Assembly (NCBI GenBank): GCA_030734395.1
Contig: JAUZTG010000003.1
Coordinates: 62,001 to 126,000 of the forward strand
Length of the DNA: 64,000 nt
Source of the DNA: Sarocladium kiliense
Taxonomy: Eukaryota; Ascomycota; Sordariomycetes; Hypocreales; Sarocladiaceae
Direction of reading: 5' to 3'
Positions 54,346-64,000 of this stretch are shown piece after piece. Each line of letters begins with the position of its first letter. Within the stretch, counting starts at the first letter, position 1. Below the pieces are notes generated by a model. It was not told the origin of the DNA and ran no database searches. It worked only from the letters and a program-made list of their open reading frames with translations. Made by a program: the position numbers and the translations under genes.

Positions 54346-56526
54346 ATGGGTACCGGAAAGAAGGAGGCCACGCGCCGTGTCCGCCAGGGCAAGACCGGCG
54401 ATGGCATGGCGAATGTGCGGACAAAGGGCGAGAACTTCTATCGGTATGTCCACGGATGATGCATTAGATGCGTAGGAATTGAAGCTAACTCTAGTGCAAT
54501 AGCGACGCGAAGAGGGTCAAGTTCCTGAACATGTACAAGGATGGCAAGGCGAAGCACGACAAGCATGGCAACATCACACAGGCCGCCTCGTTCCAGTCCA
54601 AGGACGTTCCAACGGCTCGCATCGAGCCCAACCGAAAGTGGTTCACCAACACCCGTGTTGTCTCCCAAGACACCCTCAAAGCCTTCCGCGAGGCCATGGC
54701 TGAGAAGGCCAACGACCCTTACCAGGTTCTTCTCAAGTCCAACAAGCTCCCTATGTCCCTCATCCGCGATGGCGACGGTCCGGAGACTCAGAATGGCATC
54801 AAGCAACACAAGGCAAAGATGACGGTCGAGACTGCACCTTTCGCAAACGTCTTTGGCCCCAAGTCTCAGAGGAAGAGAGTCAAGCTTGGTGTCAGCAGTT
54901 TGTCTGACCTTGCTGGTGACACGGAGAAGAGCATGGACACATACCAAGAGCGGCTGGAGCAGGCCAAACTGCTTAGCGGTACCTCAGGCGATGCCGACGA
55001 AGCTGAATCGGCCGAGGGTGCGCTCACCATGGCTATTGAGCCTGTGTTCGACAAGGGCCAAAGCAAGAGAATCTGGAACGAACTTTACAAGGTCATGGAT
55101 TCGTCCGATGTGGTGATTCACGTCCTTGACGCTCGTGACCCTATTGGAACACGTTGCAGAAGTGTGGAAAAGTATCTCAGAGAGGAGGCACCTCACAAGC
55201 ATCTCATCTTCGTGCTGAACAAGTGCGATCTGGTCCCTACCAGTGTTGCTGTAAGTCATCATCTTCTCCCAACCCCCCTGCCCTGTCTTTCCACCCCAAT
55301 ACATTTTGTCAGGACGCCTCCTCTATTCTCCAAGGAGGTGTCTGTTACATGATTGGGAAATTGATAGCACTTCTCGCCCGCCTCGGTCTTGTGCCTTGGC
55401 AGATCGGTACCGTTTTGGTTACTATCAAGAGAGTGCCGCGCTCCATCTGAGTTGAAGTTTGCCTATGCCCCTCTGTTTGGGCATCGATTGCATTTTTCTT
55501 AGTTATGCTGCGCACATGCTTTGTGCACACTCATCTTCTGTGTATTTGTCGTTGAGCAACTTTGCTGACTCAGAACGACAGGCTGCTTGGGTGCGCGCAC
55601 TTTCCAAGGAATACCCAACTTTGGCTTTCCACGCTAGCATCAATAACTCCTTCGGCAAGGGCTCTCTTATTCAGCTTTTGAGGCAGTTCTCTGCTCTTCA
55701 CAGCGATCGCAAGCAGATCTCCGTTGGTCTCATCGGTGGCCCCAACACGGGCAAGTCTTCCATCATCAACACCCTCCTGAAGAAGAAGGTGTGCACCGTC
55801 GCTCCTATTCCTGGAGAGACCAAGGTGTGGCAGTACGTTAGCTTGATGAAGCGCATCTATCTCATTGATTGCCCTGGTGTTGTCCCTCCCTCAAGTACGG
55901 ATACTCCTACCGACCTCGTCCTTCGCGGAGTTGTGCGAGTTGAAAAGGTGGAGAACCCAGAGCAGTATATCGACGCTCTCCTCTCTAGGGTGAAGCAGCG
56001 TCACATGGAGAAAACATACGAGCTGACAGGCTGGACAAACTCCACCGAGTTCTTGGAGCTTCTTGCTCGGAAGGGCGGTCGGTTACTGAGAGGTGGAGAA
56101 CCAGACCTTGATGGAGTAGCGAAGATGGTTTTGAACGACTTCATGAGGGGAAAGATCCCGTGGTTCACTCCACCGCCGGCACCGGACGCTGGCGATGCGG
56201 GTGCTGTCAATGGTCGCAAGGGCAAGCTTGGCGAGATGCCGCTTAAGCGCAAGGCCGACGAGGTCGAGGACACAGATGCCAAGGACGACGATCAGTCAGA
56301 TGAAGACGAGGAGGAGTTTGAGGGTTTCGGTAGCGCTACCGAAGAGGACGCGCGGTCCAAGAACACTTCCTTTACGGGCGAGGCGACATCCGAATCTGAC
56401 AGTGAGATCGTCGGCGAGGCAACTCTGGAGGCATCAGCCGACGAAAATGGTGCTGATGACGTTGAGGAAGCTGCGGAGCCCACTCCAAAGAGAGAAACCC
56501 GATCAAGCAAGCGCCGGAAGGTCTGA
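54346..56526 (+). CDS. NOG2: nucleolar GTP-binding protein 2 (Nog2)
   Basis: Circularly permuted GTPase that licenses pre-60S particles for nuclear export. Exons 54346-54443, 54503-55250 and 55582-56526 give 596 aa. The basic N-terminal NGP1NT domain reads MGTGKKEATRRVRQGKTGDG ... SFQSKDVPTARIEPNRKWF. G motifs appear in permuted order: G4 NKCDLVP (about 275), then G1 GGPNTGKSS (about 333) and G3 DCPGVVPP (about 378). The C-terminus is acidic and ends in a basic stretch (RETRSSKRRKV). Intron 2, 331 nt, is far longer than any other intron here and splits the gene right after the G4 motif. Confidence 0.96.
55251..55581 (+). ncRNA. candidate intron-hosted snoRNA (NOG2 intron 2)
   Basis: 331-nt intron. 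It contains a perfect-to-near-perfect 10-bp hairpin (55313-55322 with 55333-55342, one G-U) and a roughly 70-nt stem (GCACT/CTC at 367-375 with GAG/AGTGC at 429-436, positions +55000). It also has a 6-bp GC-rich hairpin (ATGCCC with GGGCAT, about 55464-55485). In yeast the NOG2 intron hosts the H/ACA snoRNA snR191. Candidate H boxes exist (ACATGA about 55347, ATAGCA about 55364), but no well-placed ACA end, so this stays a hypothesis. Confidence 0.25.
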
Positions 56527-57691
56527 GCTGTCAGCTGTGGGTACACTTCTCACTCACGCCATGTCCCATAAAAAGGCGATGGGCTGGAAGTGCCGGACGC
56601 TACAGTAGATCCATGTTCAAAGCATGTCGGCTTCGGCTCCGAAGCCATTGCTTACGCCCCTCTGGAGCTATCGATTCACTGCGTATGGCAGGGCGCCTTC
56701 ACTCAAAGAGAACTGTGGTAGGCTAGAAACCAGGAGCCCGAGTCAATGAGTGATCGGCCGCCGCCTCAGTGCGCAATACCACATTCGCAGCACAATCGGA
56801 ACACGGCAAAGAGACGGGCTCGCCTAGACTTGGCCATGACGCTACCCCAGATGTTGTTACACGGGAATCCCAGCAGCTAGTGCCGATAGCGACAACACTA
56901 TGGTAGTGGCTCTTTCTGCATGTGGCCGGTGGCACAGCACTGCAGTCATCATCAAGGATGTGCAGGGTGCATCTGTGCGAGGACGCACGCATACTAAGGG
57001 CACTATTCCCGAGATGTCAGTGTTAGTTTCCTGATGCAGCAGAAGCGCCAAATTCTGAACACGAGAAACTCTAAAACCAGCCGCTCCAACTATTTCCGGG
57101 GCAAAGGTGGTTGGGTTGTGCAGCACTAGAGTAGAAAGTTGGAGCCATAGGCTTCGGAGCCTATGAACTTGAACACCACAGTAAAGAATATACCTGCAAC
57201 CAATCATGCCAAACCAGCCTTCGTCGTATATATGGTAACCCTGATGACCGTGATCCACTATTGACGTACGACTGACCCTTCCCCCGCTGCTCCGGAGGTT
57301 CAGACGATGCCCAAAAGAACCGTCCTTGTGAGGCTCGATGACGATGCTTGGAGCTTCTTGTGGTTCGTATCGTGCAGTCCTCACCGGCCTCTCGGATAGT
57401 CGGCTACGATTTGCCTCTACAGAGCGCGAGGATGGCTGGGCAGGGTGAGCGAAAGAGTTCGCGTAACGAGATCACTCTTCAGCGTAGGCCAGTGGCGCTT
57501 TTCGATGGGAGGCCATGTAAGCGAGTGGAAGAGGCGGAAGACCGGATGATCGGCCCTCTTTGTGAAGCTGTATAAAGCTCTCTCGCCCTGCCTCCGATCA
57601 ATGTAGAGATCAATTCTTCCTCACCAGCATTTGACATCTAATATACCCAGCATACTCTCAGATCAGCCTTCACAACAATACCCTCAGCATC
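56527..57691. other. intergenic
   Basis: About 1.17 kb. No supported gene; the last 120 bp form the But2-domain gene's core promoter and leader. Confidence 0.4.
57571..57577 (+). promoter_or_regulatory. TATA box of But2-domain gene
   Basis: TATAAAG lies 121 nt upstream of the ATG at 57692, followed by a pyrimidine-rich leader. Confidence 0.5.
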
Positions 57692-58774
57692 ATGTATTCC
57701 AAGCTTGTGCTCGCCGGGCTCGGAGGCGGTTCTTTGGCCTACGCCGCCGCCCTTGAGAACCGAGGATCTGGCTGCAATGTTCAGCTCACCGTGTCGGGGG
57801 CTGTCAACGACCCTGTCGGGCAGATCTCAGATGGCCAGGCCCGTGTTGGCTCTGGCATCTCTACGGCGACATTCACCTTGAGCAGCGGTTCCATGACCGA
57901 TTCGCAAGGACGTGGATGCTGGTGGACTCGTACGTCTCTCCCTCGGCTCTAAAACTTTGATATATCGACTGACACTGCCCCAGCTCCTACGTACACCCTC
58001 CAGTGTGACGAGGGTCAGAACCCCAGCACAGGCTTCGAGGTCGGGTGTGATAGTACTGTCTCATACAACGGCCAGACGACGTTCTACGAGTGTTTTTCTG
58101 GCGTGGAGGGAACATACAACCTCTACCTTGGCCCCAATGGATTCGAGTGTGGGGAGGTATCCATCAAGGCGGACAACTGCTACGCAAACTGTCCCAAGAC
58201 GACATATGCTCCCCCTCCGCCAGCAAAGACCTCGGCCGCACCGCCTCCACCACCAGCGACGAAGACGGCTTCACCTCCCAGCGGTAGCTGTCCGACGACC
58301 CTCTCCGGCGACTACGAGTTCCCACACCTGATCATCCCCATCGACAGCAGCAACCCATCCTCCGCGCCCTCCTCCTCCCTCTTCGGCGAAGTCTCCAGCA
58401 CGATCTCCTCCATCTTCAACTTCGACATCCCTTCTTCCGATTCTGGCAAGACCTGCTCTCTGGTTTTCCTCTTCCCCGAGCAGGCCGATCTGGTGACTTC
58501 GTCGTACACCTTCTCTGGATCTGGTGGTGTAGAGTTCTGGAAGCTGTCGAACCCGGCTGTGGAAGGCGAGACGAGCTATGACAACTGCCCGGGAACGAAT
58601 GAGGACCTGGGCAGTGTGACGCTGGCACCGGGGAACTCGTATGTGGTGTCAACTTTTGCGTGCCCGGCTGGACAGAGGATTGGGTTTGAGATGGCAGCTG
58701 AGGGAAGCACCTCATTCAGGTACTTCCAGGATTACAACCCCTCGCCGATTGGACTGTACATCACGGTTTGTTAG
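57692..58774 (+). CDS. secreted But2-domain protein
   Basis: Exons 57692-57929 and 57984-58774 give 342 aa. The N-terminus (MYSKLVLAGLGGGSLAYAAA) is a signal peptide. A cysteine-containing N-terminal domain (GSGCNVQLTVSGAVNDPVGQ, GCWWT, YECFSG) is followed by a Pro/Ala linker (APPPPAKTSAAPPPPPATKT) and a C-terminal domain with the But2 pattern: SGDYEFPHLIIPIDSSNPS, CSLVFLFPEQADL, YDNCPG and a final LYITVC. In filamentous fungi this domain occurs in secreted or wall-associated proteins, and its function is unclear. The name derives from an S. pombe ubiquitin-fold interactor, which may be misleading here. Confidence 0.85.
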
Positions 58775-59565
58775 GGTGGAAATTCTTTTATGAGTAATGG
58801 TCATGATGGGGTGCGGTGTCATGGTAATGGTGACACCGGGTGGTTGTAGTTCCGGTAGATGCTTGTGAACGTATGACGAGGCATACGACGGGGTCTAGGT
58901 AATTGTTGCGAGCAAACGATTAAGCTTATAATTCACTCTCTATTTTTCATCATTGCATTCTACTGCCACCGCGTAGATAATGATCTGGTGGTGTTGTGTG
59001 TAGGAGTGAACCTCCCTCTGATCTCGTGATGCTTGGTGGAAAAGGGGTGGCAGCTGGCGGCCACCTGGCGCACAAAACACCAACCACCCAAAATCCCATC
59101 GTGATTTTCCTATTGCCTTCCTATTGTTGCTCTCACACTCTGATTCTGGCGTTCATTCATCCTCTTTTCCGCACTGTGAAGAGTGAGGCTCAGTGGCTCT
59201 CCATCACTGCACCAGCCCCCTAACACCAGCCTGTTAGCAGTCATCATTGACGAAATCTTGCTGCATCCAGTGGGGGCCTTCATGGCGAGTTCTACGCTCA
59301 TGTGATTTCCCAGCCACCTCATTTATCTCGATTTCCCCTCTCTTATCACCTGAGCATCTCCCCTCCCTTCTTCACCCTCCTCCATCACCTCGTCTCCTCA
59401 CCAGAGCCACGAGCATCCTCTTGTGATCATCAGGAAATCCAGTAACGCCAATCTATATCTGTTCTTGGATACAACTGCTCTTTCAATATCCCCCGCCTTC
59501 ATCACAATCATCCCTGTCATCCCTGTCACCAAACTCCAGACGAAAGCAATCATCTGCCATCAGTC
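58775..59565. other. intergenic
   Basis: About 790 bp; long CT-rich leader-like tracts from 59300 to 59560 precede the next ATG. No gene seen. Confidence 0.4.
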
Positions 59566-60869
59566 ATGGAGCCCTACACCCCGTGGCCCAACCCCTTCAT
59601 GGTGGGTGCAAACCAGTCCTTCATGGTGCATCCTGTGAGTCTCCAACCCCATTCCTTCTCATTTTTTGGTTTCATACTGACTTTGACAAGTCCGTACCCA
59701 ACTACAATGCTGCCCCAGCTGGCTCAGCTTCGTCCGGTGCTTCGTAGAGTATGCCAATCACCTCCCACCTCAGGGTCACGCAATTCTGATCAACTCCTGC
59801 AGGCGAAGCTTCGAACCAGAGCCAGCAGGCCAACAACCCTTTGAACAAGGGCCAGCAGGTGAATGTCATGCTTGGCTTTGCAAAGAAGGTTCAGGAGCAG
59901 GCCAAACTCTGCACTACCAAGGAAGGGGGCAAAGTGTATGCTCTCCCGCCTTCGGTCAAGGCCAAGTCATCCAAGCATGTGGCCATGAAGACGCTCAGTC
60001 ACTCTCCATATTTTCTTCCAAAGACGACTGCTGCTCCTAAGCCGTCCAAGAAGAAGGCATCAACACCAGTACCCGTCACGCCGAAGTACCACAAGCCAAA
60101 GGTGGCGAAGAGCATGGTCATGCCATCTCCCCTTCAATCCTTCACGGATGCTATCTCCGGCTTGAACCTTTCCCGAGCCCCGAAGACACCGATCTTCCCC
60201 ACGCCGCCCAAAGCATCGAAGGTGTTGAAAGAGTCGAAGAAGAAACCTCACGAAGTCATCGACCTCACCAGGCCACGCACGCCTTACAACATATTTTCGA
60301 CCATCCCCGCCACTACACCTTGCCCTCGATCCAAGCCGCAGGCCACTAAGCCGCAGATTCTCAAGGCTCAGACTCAGAAGGCCAAAGTCACGAAGCCGAA
60401 GGTCCCCTCTCGCAGCCGCGTGGTTCATCAGAACCAGTCTTCTGGCGGTCTGATCACTCCTCCCGCTGCCGCCATCCTCCAGAGATGGAAGATCATCTCC
60501 CACTGGCAGGTGGACATGGCCCGAGACCTCCACCGAACTGGTCTCGAGGGCCCATTCGAGATCGGTGATTACCTGTGCTACATCGACCCCGTCAATGGCA
60601 AGTGTATCAAGAAAGCCACAAGCAAGATCGAGGTGGGGACCGGGCAAGCCTGGTGGATTGATATGGAGACCGGCCGCCCCTTCGAGGCCATCAACTTTCA
60701 CCAAGAGCCTACAGAGGTGTACGGTAGCCCAGTCCGAGGCCCTTTCGGCTCCTTGATTGGTTTTGAGGGGGCTTACTCGCCTCCCCGCAACTCTCGAGAG
60801 TCCGCCCAGTCTGAGGGTGTTGATGAGGACGGCTACCCTCGACTGAAGAACGACCCGATGCTGTTCTGA
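59566..60869 (+). CDS. Lys/Pro-rich protein with SUMO-interaction motif
   Basis: Exons 59566-59634, 59691-59736 and 59803-60869 give 393 aa. The first two exons encode a short Pro/Asn/aromatic leader (MEPYTPWPNPFMVGANQSFM). The middle is basic and disordered (KPSKKKASTPVPVTPKYHKP and KPQATKPQILKAQTQKAKVT). It holds HEVIDLTRPRTP near residue 189, a textbook SUMO-interaction motif (V-I-D-L-T). The C-terminal 110 residues look folded (ILQRWKIISHWQVDMARDLH ... FEIGDYLCYIDPVNGKC, WWIDMETGRPFEAINF) but match no domain I know. The donor of intron 2 (G|GTGCTT at 59737) is weak; the better GTATGC at 59749 would leave an in-frame TAG. Confidence 0.7.
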
Positions 60870-61514
60870 GAGGATGGCTCGGGAAGATGTGGCAAGTACA
60901 CGAAGTTTGGATTGTGGACGAGTACATCGGAGCCGACATAGAGTGGCCAACCACAGTGCGTTTTTGAGATGGTGCTATTGGAAACCCCAAAGATTGTTCA
61001 TGGAAGCTGTTGGCAGATGCAAACGCCTCACACTTCCCAAAGAGTTGGTTTGAGAATTTCGGGGATTTGGTGTGTCTTTACGGTTTGCGATTTTTTTTTA
61101 GACTGCATCGGCGCAAGGGCTTTGATGAAAGAATGATGAAAACGGTCAGGTACAGAAAGATGGTCACTGCGAGTACATTACATTAGGATTATGGCCACCT
61201 CGCGAGAGGTTGAGAGACGATAGCATGCTCTGACCAACAGGAGGCACCTGTTGTTAGTCCTGAGGCTCGGCACGATACGGAGTTTTGATTTGCCAACCGT
61301 CGTTTGACCTGAAGAATGTTGGCAGGTTGCCGCATGAGGGGATAACACAGTACAGAGACACACATATTGACGAATGACCGGGTGTTTTTCTTCTATTCAA
61401 GTCTGACTGATGCCTCGGGACGTGGATGAGTGATGTTCCCAATCCTTGCCGCTCCCTCATGAACTGGGTGCCGCTCCTATCCCACCCCATCTTCCAGCCA
61501 TCTTGCCAGTCAGT
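60870..61514. other. intergenic
   Basis: About 645 bp; nothing seen. Confidence 0.4.
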
Positions 61515-61959
61515 ATGCTCACCACTACGGACATCCTCTGGAACACGGCCATATTGTACCTTCTCTTGGCTCCCGTCCTCGCCCTCTGCGTCCTCGCGAA
61601 ACGTTGCTACGTGGTCGGTGTTGGCAACTTGGCCTCAGAGGATGCCAAGGAAGCAGGGCACACTGTACGTTATTCCTTGTCACCGAAGCTCACCATTCAT
61701 CAGAAGAACACTCCCACAAAGCTAATGATGGAGGCAGCTGGTCAGTTGGACAGTAAGCGCAGCTCTCCATGCTGCCCATGCATACGCCTACATGGCAATG
61801 GAAAGCACTCTAGGCTGGAAAGCCTTGTTCATGGCGGGAGTCGTCCCCACGATGCTACAAGCACTGGGCGATGCCGCAATCCACATCGTGAAAGCAAGGA
61901 TAGCGCGAAGGAAGCCGCCAAGTCGACAGCGCAATCCCAGCACCCGACGAGGAATCTGA
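61515..61959 (+). CDS. small membrane protein 1 of a tandem group
   Basis: Exons 61515-61664 and 61738-61959 join in phase 0 (intron 73 nt, donor GTACGT) to give 123 aa. Exon 1 encodes a membrane helix (ILYLLLAPVLALCVLAKRCY) and a polar loop. Exon 2 encodes a segment with AHAYAYMAMESTLGWKALFM, a further hydrophobic stretch (GVVPTMLQALGDAAIHIVK) and a very basic tail (ARIARRKPPSRQRN). Length, helix-loop-intron-helix layout, intron phase and the YxY...LGW..AL pattern are shared with the next gene. No known family; probably a small integral membrane protein. Confidence 0.6.
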
Positions 61960-62327
61960 CCAGATGCCGGTCTAGAAACTAATGCGGGGGGGGGAACGAT
62001 CGGGTAGGCCCTGATGCACATGCTAACGAGCCGGGCGTCAGAAACGTCACGATGGTGGCGATGCAGTTTCGCGGCGCGGACCCCTGGGGATTGAAACACG
62101 GAGCTAGGCGAGGCTGACGACGAGACGACCCCGGCGTGGGCTTTGCGTCTTTGGTCAGAGACTTAAAGTCAACGGATCCTTCAGGCGAGAGATGACGTTT
62201 GATCAGACTATCTGACTACATCTTCTTTTCCTTGCGGTTCTCTTGATTATATGAATATCTGACGGGGCAGCCCCAGGATTACCCGGCTCTTCGACATCAC
62301 CCGCCGCCTACACAGGCCAATCTCACG

Positions 62328-62829
62328 ATGTTTCAAGTCAGCTCTGAGTTGGTTATCCAATACTTCTTCGCTGTCGTCGTTCTGGGATTGGTTATTTCTA
62401 TCTTCTCGATCTTCAAACGAAGCCGGGCTGCAGGCAGCATCCGTGATCTCGACGAGCATGACTGGACCGTCGCTTTTGCATGGGTAAGTTCTCCATCACG
62501 GACCTCACACAGGAGCGATCCCACCATATCTTGGAGCTTCAATCCAATCTCCCGTATCTCAAATGGTCAAGAAAAAAACAACTGGAAACAAATTCTGACT
62601 TTGAATCTTCGGCCAGGTCCTCTTCGCCCCGCCCTTCGCCGCCTTCACCATCCTTTACGGATACGCAGTCCAGTACTTGGAATGGCGCCTAGGCTGGGCA
62701 TGGGCACTAGCCTTCAACCTCCAAATCATCGTCATGTGTTTTGCTCTTGGCTGGTGGGCGAGGAGGAGAGAGCAACGAATCATCGCAGCAGCAGCACAGC
62801 CGCGGGATATGGAGAAGGCTGAGGTTTGA
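62328..62829 (+). CDS. small membrane protein 2 of a tandem group
   Basis: Exons 62328-62483 (52 codons) and 62617-62829 give 122 aa. Three hydrophobic segments: IQYFFAVVVLGLVISIFSIF, VLFAPPFAAFTILYGYAV and WAWALAFNLQIIVMCFALGW. A charged loop with RDLDEHDW lies between the first two, and the tail is basic then acidic (ARRREQRI ... DMEKAEV). Exon 1 is clearly paralogous to exon 1 of the gene at 63109: both are 156 nt and share LGLV, FKRS, AAG/TAG-IR-L, HD and FAW at the splice join. Function unknown. Confidence 0.65.
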
Positions 62830-63108
62830 TTTCACCATGGACCAGGGGAGCTGGGGCACGGCGTTAGGTGGGCATTGGCGAATGAGGCGCAGCGGTTTAG
62901 ACATGATCTTTACGGCACGGACCCGGGATACAGCGTACGACACGGCTGGCATTTCTATTTCTATACCATGTTTCTGTTCTAGTATCAATCGAATGTTGAA
63001 GTCTTGTTCGCATTGATTGTGACTTCGCCCAGCTGAGGCTGCTTTGCTCATTGGTTGCGCGTACCCCAAGAGCCTCAATTGACCACAAGATCGTTGTTGT
63101 TTCTCGCA

Positions 63109-63536
63109 ATGTCCCAGACCAATTGGGCGTACTTGGTCAAAGCATTCCTGGAAATCGACGGCCTTGGCCTCGTTCTTGGGCTCGTCGTGCTGTTCAAGCG
63201 TAGCTGGACCGCAGGGGGCATCCGGAATCTGTCCAAACATGACTGCTCTGCCACCTTCGCCTGGGTATGTATCATTGGTGCCGTATGTCACACCTCTTGG
63301 TCATTTGGGTCACTTGGCTTACTCGCAATCGAATATCCATGTAACTGCTTTTCGAGCCATGTTTCACCGCTCTCGAGATAGTCTTCACTATGGTGAAGCT
63401 GACCGTGGGGACTTACCTCGCCCTGATCACCCTTTGTTTGGCTTGGAATAGGTCCGTTGTGAAAAGCAGACGGGCAGTTGAAGAGCAATCGAAGGAAGAT
63501 ACAGGGCACGCTGAATTAGAACAAGAAAAGATTTGA
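63109..63536 (+). CDS. small membrane protein 3 of a tandem group, possibly degenerate
   Basis: Exon 1 (63109-63264, 52 codons) parallels the upstream gene position by position and ends in the same FAW|GT donor. The second exon is uncertain: the best in-frame choice is 63378-63536 (IVFTMVKLTVGTYLALITLC ... HAELEQEKI), giving about 104 aa through a disfavoured GAG acceptor. Other donors (GTATCA at 63269, GTATGT at 63280) are possible. Compared with the paralogue, the middle membrane segment is missing or hidden in the intron, so this copy may be decaying. Confidence 0.5.
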
Positions 63537-63829
63537 AACTCAGTGGCGTCTAGGACAGTCAGACACGATGTAGGTACCTCTGCGGAATCGCTTGTAAATG
63601 TGTACCTGACGTGATACTCTAAACCCATCCAATTATCCATGCTATATCATATTATGCCAGAAAGAGCCTCAGTAACGCCTGTGCTGAGTCCTATGCAGTA
63701 TCAACGTCGTGTCGTACGTATATCTCCCGTCGTATGCCATGTAACACCACCCAAATTCCAAGTTCCCCCCATGATGTACAAGCTCATCAAGATGCCTATG
63801 TCCAGGACGACCACGATTTATGCACGTCT
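63537..63829. other. convergent 3' region
   Basis: About 290 bp; nothing seen. Confidence 0.4.
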
Positions 63830-64000
63830 TCAATTATTACGGTGCTTTTCATCCGTGTCAATATGCCACACGACATAGTTTGGCAACCCAATGACCTGAT
63901 ATCCAGCCCTCTTGGCCATCTTTGCGAAACCTTCGGTCTCGGCTTGGTTCTCAAAGGCGTAGGCGGGGAAGTTGATGCCAGATCGGTGAACGTCGGCTTT
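63830..64000 (-). CDS. Anp1/Mnn9-family mannosyltransferase, C-terminal fragment
   Basis: The last 56 codons of a gene that continues beyond the window's right edge; the stop TGA is at 63832-63830. The visible part reads KADVHRSGINFPAYAFENQA, ETEGFAKMAKRAGYQVIGLP, NYVVWHIDTDEK. It resembles the C-terminus of the Anp1/Mnn9/Van1 family, Golgi alpha-1,6-mannosyltransferase subunits that build the N-glycan mannan backbone. The assignment rests on this short piece only; the catalytic part is not in view. Confidence 0.65.
   Translation of the reverse strand, partial: KADVHRSGINFPAYAFENQAETEGFAKMAKRAGYQVIGLPNYVVWHIDTDEKHRNN

Noticed and set aside
1..64000. tRNA, 5S rRNA, CRISPR arrays, transposon termini
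   Set aside because: Scanned by eye for B-box-like GGTTCGANNC on both strands, repeat-spacer arrays and long terminal repeats; matches such as 22172 and 30355 fall inside coding exons and have no cloverleaf.

Overview
The window looks like nuclear DNA of a filamentous ascomycete (Pezizomycotina, probably a Sordariomycete). Most genes carry short introns (about 45-170 nt) with GTRNGT donors, CTAAC/CTGAC branch sites and YAG acceptors. The gene content also fits: a CTF1/FarA-type Zn2Cys6 regulator, a pisatin-demethylase-like P450, a fungal lysine-pathway homoisocitrate dehydrogenase, Erv14, an Adp1-like ABC transporter and fungal mitoribosomal proteins. Genes lie on both strands, with no operons, no phage or IS elements, no CRISPR and no rRNA or tRNA that I could recognise. 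I assembled splice forms by hand from the sequence and checked that every exon chain stays in frame. Several first exons and small genes are only visible after splicing.

Layout. 0-7.6 kb: a P450 with a GC-AG intron, two tandem small coiled-coil genes, a large F-box gene and a third small coiled-coil gene. 7.6-9.7 kb: a long low-complexity promoter region. 9.7-12.4 kb: a WrbA/Pst2-type flavodoxin quinone reductase, then a multi-spanning membrane protein. 12.4-14.9 kb: the longest gene-poor stretch. 14.9-20.4 kb: a second F-box gene, a SET-domain gene and the CTF1/FarA regulator. 20.8-28.9 kb: a spliced hypothetical gene divergent from a secreted agmatinase-family enzyme, then PRP17, ERV14 and MAP1. 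29.7-37 kb: kynurenine 3-monooxygenase, a coiled-coil protein, mitoribosomal uS8m and a mucin-like low-complexity protein. 38.7-47.8 kb: homoisocitrate dehydrogenase, mitochondrial EF-G1, a GPI-type yapsin and a PLP aminotransferase. 49-58.8 kb: an Adp1-like ABCG transporter, mitoribosomal mS26, the ribosome-assembly GTPase NOG2 and a secreted But2-domain protein. 59.5-64 kb: a Lys/Pro-rich protein with a SUMO-interaction motif, a tandem group of small membrane proteins, and the 3' end of an Anp1/Mnn9-family mannosyltransferase.

Most genes are dispersed housekeeping functions: mitochondrial translation (MEF1, uS8m, mS26), ribosome assembly, splicing, secretion, and lysine, NAD and arginine-derived metabolism. 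They do not form one metabolic cluster.

The most interesting observation is in the WrbA-like gene. Its stop codon is UGA followed by CUA, the best-known programmed read-through context. The same frame then stays open for 57 codons of hydrophilic sequence and ends in ...CGLPSKCVVS, a textbook CaaX prenylation box with an upstream cysteine. An in-frame upstream AUG adds a mitochondrial-type presequence. One locus may therefore make cytosolic, mitochondrial and lipid-anchored isoforms. Also notable are the tandem two-exon small membrane proteins at the right end and an unusually long, hairpin-rich intron in NOG2, a gene whose yeast intron hosts snoRNA snR191.
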